From NCBI GenBank assembly GCA_963734965.1, contig CAVTJK010000004.1:620001-684000 (forward strand): DNA of 64,000 nt. The letters run 5' to 3'. This DNA comes from UBA4742 sp963734965. GTDB taxonomy: Bacteria; Actinomycetota; Acidimicrobiia; Acidimicrobiales; Acidimicrobilacustridaceae. Numbering within the stretch: the stretch's first letter is position 1; each line of letters opens with the position of its first letter. The position numbers and the translations under genes are program-made. Below the pieces are notes generated by a model. It saw only the letters and a program-made list of their open reading frames with translations, searched no databases and was not told the origin of the DNA. Of the stretch, positions 17,439-26,080 are shown in pieces.

Positions 17439-18479
17439 CCGACTCCTCCGAAGGCGAGCGCCGGATCGATGCGGGCCACCCGCCGCACCCCGACCAGGCT
17501 GGCGAGCACGCCGACCACGAGCGCGACCACGAACAACGTCACGTAGGCCTGCACGGGGATCTCGACCGGGAACGGGAACAACGGCCCGATGGCCACGGCG
17601 ACCACCGCGGCCACGACGCCCGAGAGGATCGACAGCACGAGCGCCTGCAGTCCGAGCCCGCCCACGAGCGACCACGTAGAGGCCCCGCTCGCCTTCAGGA
17701 CCGCGAAGTCGCCCAGTCGCTCGAGCGCCGACATGTAGATGATCGAGCCGATGATCCCGCCGGCCACGATCCAGAGCAGGAAGTTGATCAGGTCGAGCGT
17801 CTGGGCCGACTGGGTCAGCGTGCGGTCGAGGTCCTTGTGGACCTGTTGGCCCGTGAGCACCGCAAGGCCCGACGGCACGGTCGCCGGCCGGCCCCGGGTG
17901 ACGATGGCGCTGGCCAGAGGCTGGCCCGAGATGAGCGTCGACTGCACATCGTGGATGGGCAGGAACACCGTCGGCGTACCGAAGTAGAACGAGGTGTTGG
18001 TCAGCACGCCGACGACAGGAAAGGATCGGCCGGCGAAGCGGACGTGGTCACCGACGTGCAGGCCGAGCGAGTCGTCGACCATGGCTTCGCCTGGTGCCGA
18101 CGCCACCCGGCCGTGGGTCACGCGCGCGGGGCTCGGTCATCGAGCTGAGCTGGTACCCGACGACGTTGACATCGCGCTTGGCCACCGTGCTGCGCAGCAC
18201 CAGCAACGGGCTGGCGGCCGTCACCCCCGGTGTGGCCGCCAGGGTGGCCGCCGCCGAATCGGGCACCATCTTGCTGGTCGAGAAGACACCGCTCGTCCCA
18301 TGCGCCACGACCCAGGCGTCGGCGTGGAACAGACCCACGATGCGGGTGCTCTCGAGGCGGATGTGGTTCATGAGCCCCGACATGGTCACGGTGAGCCCGA
18401 AGGCCAGACCGGCCGCCAGCACCGCGATGGCGAACCGGCGACGGCGCCACTGCAGGTCACGCAGGCTGATCAGCCACAT
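17435..18479 (-). CDS. FtsX-like ABC permease, frame broken near 18127
   Basis: A permease of about 347 residues belonging to the FtsX/MacB group, which move lipids, lipoproteins or peptides or transmit force across the membrane. Helix 1 is near residues 15-35 (FAIAVLAAGLAFGLTV). A large extracytoplasmic domain follows, then three helices (LLWIVAGGIIGSIIYM, LVLSILSGVVAAVVAV, TLFVVALVVGVLASL). The cytoplasmic loop before helix 3 has ERLGDFAVLKASGAS, the coupling helix typical of the family. A net +1 C at 18121-18132 breaks the frame. Its partner ATPase overlaps the 3' end. Confidence 0.88.
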
Positions 18480-18569
18480 GGTTCGAACGGTACGGACCCC
18501 ACGGCGTCCTCAGAAGGGTGTGGGCCTCGCCGCGCCCGGGGGGGCCAGCACCCCTCGACCTGCGGCCGG

Positions 18570-19351
18570 TCAGCGCAGGACGAAGCTCGTCATCGAGAGC
18601 GAGCCGTAGGCGTAGCCGTCGACCAGCACCTCGGTCGCGGCACCGGCGGCATCGGCCAGGCCGGCCAGGTAGAGCAGCGGGATGAAGTGGTCGGGCGTCG
18701 GCGACCGCGTGGCGGAAGTCCTGGTGATCCGCCAGATCGATGACGTCGGCCGGGTCGCGAGGTCATGGTCGCCGGCGCCGACTCGTCGAAGCGCCGGGCC
18801 CAGTCCTCACCCCGATCGGGCACGCTCCAGTCGACCTCGCGCAGGTTGTGCACGACGTTGCCCGAGCCCAGCACCAACACGCCGCGCTCGCGCAACGGAG
18901 CCAACGCCGCGCCAAGGTCGAGGTGATATCCGAACGGTTGGTCGGCGTTGATGGAGAGCTGGACGACGGGGATGTCGGCGTCGGGGAAGGCGTGGACGAG
19001 CACCGACCAGGTGCCGTGATCGATCCCCCAGCTGTCGGCGTCCAGGCCGATCCAGGTCGGCTCGACCACCTCGGCCACCTCGGCGGCCAGCTCGGGTTCG
19101 ACCCGGCGCCGGGATAGTCGACCGCGAACAGCTCGTCGGGGAACCCGTAGAAGTCGTGGATCGTCCGGGGCGCGGCCATGGCCGTGACCGCACTGGCGTT
19201 GATGTACCAGTGCGCGGAGACGGCGAGGATGGCCCGGGGCCGAGGGATGCTGGCGCCGAAGGACGTGCCACGCGTCGGTGTAGCGATTGTGCTCGAGCGC
19301 GTTCATGGGACTCCCATGTCCGACGAAGACGGCCGGCATCAGCTCGCTCAC
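18570..19351 (-). pseudogene. LigB-type extradiol dioxygenase (DODA/YgiD-like), four frame breaks
   Basis: The pieces assemble into a dioxygenase of about 260 residues of the class III extradiol family, whose metal site uses His and Glu. PAVFVGHGSPMNALEHN gives the N terminus with its metal His, then HDFYGFPDELFAVDYP, then WGIDHGTWSVLVHAFPD, VLVLGSGNVVHNLR, and finally PDHFIPLLYLAGLADAAG to a TGA at 18570. The frame shifts near 19260, 19100, 18751 and 18705, each by net +1. Two involve an extra T or C in short runs. Four breaks in 780 bases is more than in most neighbours, so it could be truly decayed, but all family residues remain, so sequence error is likely too. Confidence 0.7.
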
Positions 19352-19390
19352 GTGACCCATCATGACCCAGGCGAGGTCCTCCGCACGCTG

Positions 19391-19419
19391 GGAACTAGGC
19401 GTTTCTGGGGACTCGTGAC
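19391..19419 (+). promoter_or_regulatory. candidate ECF-type promoter of the sigma factor operon
   Basis: GGAACT at 19391-19396, a 17-base gap and CGTGAC at 19414-19419 resemble the GGAAC/CGT elements read by many ECF sigma factors. It lies 47 bases upstream of the ECF sigma start, as expected for autoregulation. The match is short and the -10 lacks the usual CGTT, so it is a candidate only. Confidence 0.4.
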
Positions 19420-19465
19420 TTGAACAGCTCGTGACCAGGCCACCCAACCGGAGAGGAGCGGGGTC

Positions 19466-19999
19466 GTGACGTCCGACGACGACTTCGAATCCTTCTATCG
19501 GTCCCACCACGCACGCCTGGTCGCGTCGATGCTGGTCACGACGGGCGACACCGACGTCGCCAGGGACGCGGTGGACGAAGCCTTCACCCGGGCCTTGGCC
19601 CGGTGGGAGCGCGTCGGGGCCATGACCTCGCCGGCGGGATGGACCTACCGCGTCGCCCTCAACGTGGCCCGGCGCCGGTTTCGCCGGCGGGCCCTCGAAG
19701 ATCGGCTGCTGGCCCGCCACCGGCCTCCGACCGAGACGCCACCGGCGCTCGACCACACCCGTGAGCTGGTGGCCGGCCTGGCGCCGCGCCAGCGCACGGC
19801 CATGGTGCTGCGGTACGTCGCCGATCTCACCGAACCCGAGATCGCCAAGGCGATGGGCATCCGCCGCTCGACGGTGTCGGCCACCCTGGCCGCCGCTCGA
19901 ACGCGCCTGGCGCGCGACCTGGCCGACGACACCGTGGGCGACGCGGCTCGTGACCCCCGAACCGATCCCACTCCCCTGCCTGGAGGCTCCAATGGATGA
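19466..19999 (+). CDS. ECF RNA polymerase sigma factor
   Basis: A 177-residue ECF sigma factor. Region 2 runs from FESFYRSHHARLVASML to DEAFTRALARWERV, with the promoter-melting segment GWTYRVALNVARRRFRRR. Region 4 has LAPRQRTAMVLRYVADLTE and the helix-turn-helix EIAKAMGIRRSTVSATLAAA. GGAGAGGAG precedes the GTG start. The downstream membrane protein overlaps by eight bases and is probably its partner, by analogy with ECF operons whose second gene is a membrane-bound anti-sigma or sensor. The last 15 residues are Pro/Asp-rich. Confidence 0.92.
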   Translation: MTSDDDFESFYRSHHARLVASMLVTTGDTDVARDAVDEAFTRALARWERVGAMTSPAGWTYRVALNVARRRFRRRALEDRLLARHRPPTETPPALDHTRELVAGLAPRQRTAMVLRYVADLTEPEIAKAMGIRRSTVSATLAAARTRLARDLADDTVGDAARDPRTDPTPLPGGSNG

Positions 20000-21305
20000 G
20001 CTCCGCCATCGCGCCCAGGCGCTGCTCGAGCACCCGCCGATCGCGCCTCTTCCGATCGACGAGCTGCGTGCTCGCGCCCGCCAGGTCCGCCGCCGCCAAC
20101 GCCTCACCCGCGCCGCGCTGGCTCTCGTCGCCGTCCTCGTACTGGTCGTCGCGGCTGTGACCCTCGTCCGACCCACCCACGACACGGTGAAGACGGTCGG
20201 GCCGTCCCCGTCGAGCTCGATCCCGCCGACCACCGCCTCCGCGCCGGGCCCCGAACCGGCATCGGACGTCGACCACCTGCCGCCGCACCTCGCCTTCGGG
20301 GACGACCTCGACGGCTGGATGGCGTCCGGCGGCAGCTGCTCGTCCGGGTCGTGTGCCGACCCGGTCCTCCGCCACTCGTCCGACGGAGGCCAGACCTGGG
20401 TGCGATGGAGCTCCGTGCCAGCCGTGCAGGACGTCACCCTCGATCCGACGACTCAACGTGATCTGGGCGGTCTGGTGATCCTGGCCTTCGCCGACCCCCA
20501 CAATGGCTGGTTCAGCCAGGCCGGCCAGCTGTGGTCGACCCACGACGGCGGCCACACCTGGCACCACGTCGCCAGCGACCCGGTCCTGGCCATCGCGACC
20601 TGGGGCGAGAGCACGGCCGCGCTGGTGGCGCGGTGCGACGGCTCGGCCCCCAGCACCGGGCCGGGCCGCGCAAGCGCCTGTCCTCTCGGGCTCGTGGTCA
20701 CGGCTTCGGATCGCGACGAGTGGACCCAGTCGTCGGACACGCTGGCGACGGCCCAGGGTGGCGAACTGTTGAACACCGGCGGTGTCATGTGGGCCCTCGT
20801 GGCCGGACACCTCTACCGCACCGAGCTCGGCCATCCGGTCCAGGAGGTGTCGCCACCCTGTGCCGACCAGAACGGGCTGGGCGCCGAGCGGTTGCTGGGG
20901 CTGGCCGTCGGCCGAGTCGGGGTGCTGTGCGTCGCCGGGGCGGTCGACGGGAACACGAACACGATGACCAAGGTCGTGGTCGAGTCCTCCGATGACGGGG
21001 CCCACTGGTCGGTGTTCGGCGTTGCACCGGCGACGGGCTGGGCGGGATGGGCCACCGCCAACTTCGGCGGCGCCGCCTTCGTCGTCACCGACGGCCACAC
21101 GCTCTGGCGGTCGACGGGTGGCGACTGGACCCCGGTGTTCCGGCCCCCAGCCGCCACCGCCGAGATCAGCCAGGTGCTGATGGCGAACGAGAGGGTCGGC
21201 TACGTGGTGGCCGACGGAACCGGGCCGGACGGGACCGGCCCTGGATCGACCATCTGGGTCAGCTCCGACGGCGGCCAGACCTGGGGACCAGTCCCCCTCA
21301 GCTGA
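19992..21305 (+). CDS. single-pass membrane protein with extracellular ASP-box (BNR) repeats, ECF partner
   Basis: A 437-residue protein. Residues 1-36 are cytosolic and helical (MDELRHRAQALLEHPP, then RARARQVRRRQRL), followed by one membrane helix (ALALVAVLVLVVAAVTLV). A Ser/Pro/Thr linker leads to an extracellular domain with ASP-box motifs of sialidase-type beta-propellers: SSDGGQTWVRW, STHDGGHTWHHV, SSDDGAHWSVFG and SSDGGQTWGPV. Cys pairs (GSCSSGSCADP) may form disulphides. The ATG overlaps the sigma gene. The layout suggests a sensor that ties down or releases the sigma factor, but no known anti-sigma domain is recognisable. Confidence 0.85.
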   Translation: MDELRHRAQALLEHPPIAPLPIDELRARARQVRRRQRLTRAALALVAVLVLVVAAVTLVRPTHDTVKTVGPSPSSSIPPTTASAPGPEPASDVDHLPPHLAFGDDLDGWMASGGSCSSGSCADPVLRHSSDGGQTWVRWSSVPAVQDVTLDPTTQRDLGGLVILAFADPHNGWFSQAGQLWSTHDGGHTWHHVASDPVLAIATWGESTAALVARCDGSAPSTGPGRASACPLGLVVTASDRDEWTQSSDTLATAQGGELLNTGGVMWALVAGHLYRTELGHPVQEVSPPCADQNGLGAERLLGLAVGRVGVLCVAGAVDGNTNTMTKVVVESSDDGAHWSVFGVAPATGWAGWATANFGGAAFVVTDGHTLWRSTGGDWTPVFRPPAATAEISQVLMANERVGYVVADGTGPDGTGPGSTIWVSSDGGQTWGPVPLS

Positions 21306-21368
21306 GGCGGGCGGGATCCGAGCCGGAATTCAACCCGGTCGTCGCCACGGGCGGCGCGACCATGCGGG

Positions 21369-22244
21369 ATGGTCATAGCGGTCGCGCACACCACCAGCGC
21401 GTCGGTTGCGTGGGACGCGGCCGGCGACTTCCTGCGTTCACGACCGGTCGACCACAACGTGGCCATGACGATCCTCGCCGACCGGATGATCGACTCGACA
21501 CCGGGCCATTACTGGTGCCTCACCGACGACGGCCTGGTCGCGGGCTACGCGTGGCTGTCGCCCGAGACGTACAAGGCCGGGGTGATCCCGATGGAGCGAC
21601 GACTCGTCGAGGCGCTCGCCGACTGCGTGTCGGTCCAGGTTCCCGACCTGTCCGGCATCATCGGTGAGGCGGCGACGGCGGCTGCCTTCGCCGGTCGCTG
21701 GACCGAGCAGCTGGGCGGCGGTGCCGAACCGGATGAGGGCCAGCGGCTCTACCAGCTCGATGGTCGGCAACCACGCCCGATGGCGTCGGGCCGAGCCGAC
21801 TCGGCCAGAGCCGAGGAGGTCGACACGATCGTCGAGATGCTCCTCGCCTTCCAGGACGAGGTGGGCGGCGGGGGCGGCGGCCCGCCCGATCTCACGGCCA
21901 TGGTGGCTCGGCGGGTCGCCGACGGCCGGATGTACGTGTGGCGCGACGACGATGCCGTGGTTGGGTTCGCGGGCTCGAGCGAGCCCCAGGCCGGCGCGGT
22001 GCGGGTCGGACCGGTCTACACCCGGCCCGATCGACGCCGGGCGGGGTACGGCGCCGCTTTGACGGCGGCCGTGGGCGAGCGCGCCCTCGACGCCGGCGCT
22101 GAGGTCGTGCTGCTGTACACGCAGCTCTCCAATCCCGGGTCGAACCGCATCTACCGCCGCCTCGGCTACCGCGCCGTCAGCGAGATCCTCAGCTACCGCT
22201 TCGCGCCGCCGCCCCACCACCCCCCACTCGAACCGGTGCCGTGA
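21369..22244 (+). CDS. GNAT-family N-acetyltransferase
   Basis: A 291-residue protein whose C-terminal half (from residue 135) is a GNAT domain. The acetyl-CoA-binding loop is VYTRPDRRRAGYGAALTAAV, followed by VLLYTQLSNPGSNRIYRRLGY, the usual last strand and helix. The N-terminal half (LADRMIDSTPGHYWCLT, then VAGYAWLSP) has a degenerate GNAT-like look, as in tandem GNAT proteins. The acceptor is unknown. A Pro-rich tail (PPPHHPPLEPVP) ends it. Confidence 0.85.
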   Translation: MVIAVAHTTSASVAWDAAGDFLRSRPVDHNVAMTILADRMIDSTPGHYWCLTDDGLVAGYAWLSPETYKAGVIPMERRLVEALADCVSVQVPDLSGIIGEAATAAAFAGRWTEQLGGGAEPDEGQRLYQLDGRQPRPMASGRADSARAEEVDTIVEMLLAFQDEVGGGGGGPPDLTAMVARRVADGRMYVWRDDDAVVGFAGSSEPQAGAVRVGPVYTRPDRRRAGYGAALTAAVGERALDAGAEVVLLYTQLSNPGSNRIYRRLGYRAVSEILSYRFAPPPHHPPLEPVP

Positions 22245-22388
22245 CGCGCGCCCATGGAGACATCCGACGGCACAGGTACGGCGGTGATCAGGGGTTCTTG
22301 CCCGGACCGTGACCGCTCGCTCACGGTTCGCTCACACCTCGGGGCGATCCTGTGGAGGAGATCGAGTTCATCCTGACCAGGAGTCCCC

Positions 22389-22994
22389 ATGGCTGATCCA
22401 TCGCCCGCCCCGACCGAATCGCGAAGCCCCTTGGAGCAGCACCGCCACACCATGCGCACCGTGCGCTGGGTGATCATGGGCGTGGGACTGGCCGTGGGCC
22501 TCGCCCTCGTCCTCAACGGCAACGTCGTGGCCGGCGTGCTGATCGGCGGGTTCGCCGCCTTCCGCATGGCGATGATGCTCTACGTCAGCCGCCGCCAGCA
22601 CCAGCTCGTGACCAGTTGGCGCGGCGGTCAGGGCGCACCACCGGCGTCCGGATCGTTCGCCGGCCTCGGCGCCGGGCGCAGGGGTCGAGCCCAAGGTGGC
22701 CAGTTCCCCCGGCTGGCCGAGCGTGAGCTGACCGTGGCGGCCACGACCATCGGGATGGATCCGGGCGAGCTCAGGCAGGCGATCGGGCAGGGTCAGTCCA
22801 TCGCCCAGTTGGCGGTGGCGCGGAACGTGTCACCCGCTCGCGTCGTCGACGCCATCATCGCCGATGCCTCAGCCATGCTCGACCAAGCGAGCGCCCGCGG
22901 TCGGTTGCCGGTCACCCGTCAGGGTCAGGCTCGCGCCCGACTGCCCGAGTGGGCGGACCGGATGGTGAACCAGGCCGGCTCGACTTCTCGCTGA
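22389..22994 (+). CDS. two-helix membrane protein of unknown function
   Basis: A 201-residue protein with two membrane helices at about residues 28-42 (WVIMGVGLAVGLALVL) and 46-62 (VVAGVLIGGFAAFRMAMML). The C-terminal part TIGMDPGELRQAIGQGQSI then AQLAVARNVSPARVVDAI resembles the short helical repeats (about 35 residues, G-x-x-P/D-x-E-L) seen in various actinobacterial envelope proteins. AGGAG lies eight bases before the ATG. I do not recognise a named family. It stands alone, converging on prs. Confidence 0.7.
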   Translation: MADPSPAPTESRSPLEQHRHTMRTVRWVIMGVGLAVGLALVLNGNVVAGVLIGGFAAFRMAMMLYVSRRQHQLVTSWRGGQGAPPASGSFAGLGAGRRGRAQGGQFPRLAERELTVAATTIGMDPGELRQAIGQGQSIAQLAVARNVSPARVVDAIIADASAMLDQASARGRLPVTRQGQARARLPEWADRMVNQAGSTSR

Positions 22995-23024
22995 CGGATC
23001 CGAGAGAGTTCCGCCACCCCTCGG

Positions 23025-23997
23025 TCAGCGCTTGGCCGCCGGAGGTTCGATGTCGCCGAAGAGCGTGCTGATGCTCTCGCGGCGCCAGATCCGCCTGATG
23101 CCCTCACCGAGCAGTCCGCCGATGGGGACGACCTCGATCGCACTCGAGAGCTCGACCGGCTGGGTCTCGACCGAGTCGGTCATGAACAGGCGCTCGATCG
23201 GACTGTCGTCGAGGCGCTCGACCGCCTGGCCGGCGAGCAGTCCGTGGGACACGGCGGCGCAGACCGACGTCGCGCCCCGTTCCATGACGACGCGGGCCGC
23301 CTCGATCAGCGTCCCGCCCGAGATGGTGAAGTCGTCGACGACCAACGCCGTCCGCCCTTCGACCTCTCCGATGAGGCTGATGACCTCGGCCCGCTCGTCG
23401 TGCTCGGCGCGCTGCTTGTCGGCGATGGCCAGCGGCGCGCCGCAGTCGGTTGGCACACAGGCGTGCCTTCTTGGCGAAGCCGGCGTCGGGTGACACGACC
23501 ACCAGCGCGGCCGGGTCGTACTTGGCCTCGATCGCCTCACAGAGCACCGGCAGGGCGTAGAGGTCGTCGACCGGCACCTTGAAGAACCCCTGCACCTGCG
23601 GCGCGTGCAGGTCGACGGACACGACCCGGTCGGCGCCGGCCGCCTCGATGGCGTCGGCGCACACCCGGGCCCGGATCGAGACCCGCGGCTCGTCCTTCTT
23701 GTCGCCCTTGGCGTAGCTGAAGTAGGGCATGACGACGGTGACCGACGCCGCGCTCGCCCGCTTCAGCGCGTCGATCCAGAACAGCAGCTCGACGAAGTTG
23801 TCGTTGGCGGGGAAGGCCGTGCCCTGCAGCAGGAACACGTCCCGTCCGCGCACGTTCTCGGGCACCCGGACGAAGAGGTTGCCCTCGGAGAACTTCAACG
23901 TCGTGCCGACGCAGACCTCGTGGTCGAGGTAGTGGCCGATCGACTGGGCCAGTCTCGGGTTGGCCGAGCCGGCGAGCAGCACGAAGTCATCGTCCAC
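23025..23997 (-). CDS. prs: ribose-phosphate pyrophosphokinase, frame broken near 23444
   Basis: This enzyme makes PRPP from ribose 5-phosphate and ATP for nucleotide, histidine and NAD synthesis. The N-terminal frame shows the family core: FVELLFWIDALKRASAASVT, VMPYFSYAKGDKKDEPR and the DLHAPQVQGFF segment. After a net +1 shift at 23441-23447 come GAPLAIADKQR and the PRPP loop ALVVDDFTISGGTLIEAA. GTG 23997 gives the family's usual length of about 324 residues; ATG 24030 is the alternative. Neither has a good ribosome binding site. An intact prs is essential in most bacteria, which argues for a sequence error. glmU, a frequent partner, is absent. Confidence 0.92.
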
Positions 23998-24123
23998 CGC
24001 GCCAACGTACTGCGCCGGCGCCGAGGCCATCCGGGCAATCTGGAGTCGTGAGATCGCCGGGCGCACGATCATGCGACGGGGCGCCTGGACCACCTGAGCG
24101 CGCGGGTGCGAGCTGATGCGGCG

Positions 24124-25290
24124 CTACAGATAGAGGCCGATGGGTTCGTCCGGGCGGTCCGCGTCGATCCGATCGAGGGCGCCGCGACGGGCGAACAGCT
24201 CGGCCAGGGTCGCGCCCTGCGAGCCGATGCCGCTCGAGGTCCCGAGCCACGCCGACGCCTCGGCGAGGGGCAGGCGGCCGACGTGGATCTGGGCCAGGCA
24301 GCGACCGGGCCGCACGACCGCAGGGTGCAGCCGGGTCAGATCCTCGTTGGTCGTGATGCACACCAGGACCTCGAGGCCCTGCCCGAGCAGCCCGTCGGTG
24401 AGGTTGAGCAGCCGGGCCAGGCTCTGGCCCGTGCCCTGCTTGGCCTCGCTGCGGATCAGCTCGTCGCAGTCCTCGAGCACGAGCAGCCGCCACCGGCGCC
24501 GGGCCGGGGTCGTGTCATCGTCGGCGTCGACGTGGTCATCGTCGACCTCGGCCAGGGCGACGCGCATCAGGTACTCGGGACGGGACAGCATCCTCTCGGG
24601 ATCGAGGATGTAGTCCACCCGACACCACGACCGCCAGGCGTGAGCGAGGGTGCGCAACAGCGTGGTCTTCCCGGTGCCCGGCGGGCCGTGGAGCAGCACC
24701 AGCCGGCCCGACAGCCGACCGGGGTCGAGGGTCAGCAGTCGCTCGAGGCTGGTCGTGACCGAGCTGGCGTAGTTGGCCCGGATCTGAGCCCAGGGCGCGG
24801 TCTGGATGGTCCGCTCGGTCCGACGCACGCCGTGCTCGCCGCTGTGCCAGAAACCCATCGTCACCCCCCCGTCGTCGGGTCGAGCGGGCTCGGCGGCGCC
24901 GGCCACCGACTCATCGAGGATCCGCTGGCCGACCTCGGCGGTCGTCGCCGTCACCACGAGGTCGGCCGACCGGTCGCTCCACCGGTGCACCGAGAGGGTC
25001 CAGTCCGAACCCTCCGCCAGCAGGGTCGTGCTATCGGGTCCCAGCCAGGTGCGGACGGGGGCTACGCCGGGTGGTACGAGACGGGCGTCCGTGCGAACGC
25101 GATGCACCCGGAGCGAGCGGGACCAGGGTTGGTGACCCGAGGCGAACGCGGCCAACCCGATGCGATCGATGACATCGCTCGGGGAGTCGGCGTCGTCCAA
25201 AGCGGCGACGATGCGGAGGCGTTCGGTGAGATCCATGGTGAAGACAGCCGGGTGGGCATGGCCGTCATCGTGGCGCGCCGAGCTCTCCAT
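24124..25290 (-). CDS. AAA+ ATPase with N-terminal DUF5925-like domain
   Basis: A 388-residue protein. The N-terminal 150 residues match no domain I know well but resemble the DUF5925 region of actinobacterial AAA proteins. The ATPase core has Walker A HGPPGTGKTTLL (about 201-212), Walker B RRWRLLVLEDCDEL, sensor-1 VLVCITTNED and the Arg finger in HPAVVRPGRCLAQ, placed as in classic AAA proteins. A small lid domain follows (LPLAEASAWLG). The start is uncertain: ATG 25290 or ATG 25236 (MDLTERLRIV). The role is unknown; it lies on the same strand just upstream of prs but with a 126-bp gap. Confidence 0.82.
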   Translation of the reverse strand: MESSARHDDGHAHPAVFTMDLTERLRIVAALDDADSPSDVIDRIGLAAFASGHQPWSRSLRVHRVRTDARLVPPGVAPVRTWLGPDSTTLLAEGSDWTLSVHRWSDRSADLVVTATTAEVGQRILDESVAGAAEPARPDDGGVTMGFWHSGEHGVRRTERTIQTAPWAQIRANYASSVTTSLERLLTLDPGRLSGRLVLLHGPPGTGKTTLLRTLAHAWRSWCRVDYILDPERMLSRPEYLMRVALAEVDDDHVDADDDTTPARRRWRLLVLEDCDELIRSEAKQGTGQSLARLLNLTDGLLGQGLEVLVCITTNEDLTRLHPAVVRPGRCLAQIHVGRLPLAEASAWLGTSSGIGSQGATLAELFARRGALDRIDADRPDEPIGLYL

Positions 25291-25363
25291 CGCACGTGAA
25301 TTGTCATCGGGTCCGCCAAAGCCGTCACACGAGGTCGCGCCCGAACGGCGCGGTCGCGAGGTC

Positions 25364-25927
25364 CTACGAGCGCTTGACCAGTCGGTGCGAACGCGACTGG
25401 CGATCCCGCATCGATGCCACGGTCGGCAGATCGGTCACGACCGACATGGCGACCAGGTCGAGCACGAAGTCGGTGGCCCCGCCCCCGCCCAGCAGCACGA
25501 CGATGGCACCGGTGTTGTCGAAGGCGGTGAACACGTTGTTGGCGATGATCTGGTTGGGACCGAACCAGTTGATGCTCGAGTTGCCCGGCCATTGGATGTC
25601 GGCCGCGAACACGGCCAGGAAACCGGTGCCCTGGGTTCCGGTCACCGTGAGGTTGTAGGTGTGGGCCAGCTCACTGGGATCGACGCCTCCCTCGGGGCCG
25701 AGGATCCGGCCCTCGTTGCTGTGCAGCGGTCCGTCCCCATCGCGCGAGTCATAGATCCGCTCGGGGCCGAACGGCATGTAGACCGGCACGGTCGGGGTGA
25801 CCGCTCCCGCCGGCGAGGCCACGCCGATTGATGCGGCGGTGGCGGCGGCCAGCGCGCTGCCCCCGAGGATCAGGTCGCGCCGGCGTGGGCGCGGCGCGTC
25901 ATCGTGGGCATCGGTCCGATCATCCAT
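25364..25927 (-). CDS. secreted protein, Tat-type signal, one surface repeat domain
   Basis: A 187-residue protein with a twin-arginine-like leader (PRRRDLILGGSALAAATAAS, cleavage after PAGA near residue 42). The mature part resembles one unit of a repeat common in large actinobacterial surface proteins: ERIYDSRDGDGP, then YNLTVTGTQGTGFLAVF, then SINWFGPNQIIANNVFTAF and VLDLVAMSVV. Here it occurs once. GGGAGCG lies before the ATG. Function unknown; adhesion or wall association is a guess. Confidence 0.7.
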   Translation of the reverse strand: MDDRTDAHDDAPRPRRRDLILGGSALAAATAASIGVASPAGAVTPTVPVYMPFGPERIYDSRDGDGPLHSNEGRILGPEGGVDPSELAHTYNLTVTGTQGTGFLAVFAADIQWPGNSSINWFGPNQIIANNVFTAFDNTGAIVVLLGGGGATDFVLDLVAMSVVTDLPTVASMRDRQSRSHRLVKRS

Positions 25928-26080
25928 CGCTCCCGCTTTCTCGCCCGAGGAGACCCCAGCACCCCAGCGAACGCTCTCGACTTCGAAGCCAGCACCCTAC
26001 CGCCCGGTCGGGGCCCGCTCGGCCACCACGGCGCTCCCGCCCCGATGCCCACCGTGACGCTCGCCGACGGTCCCCCGGGA

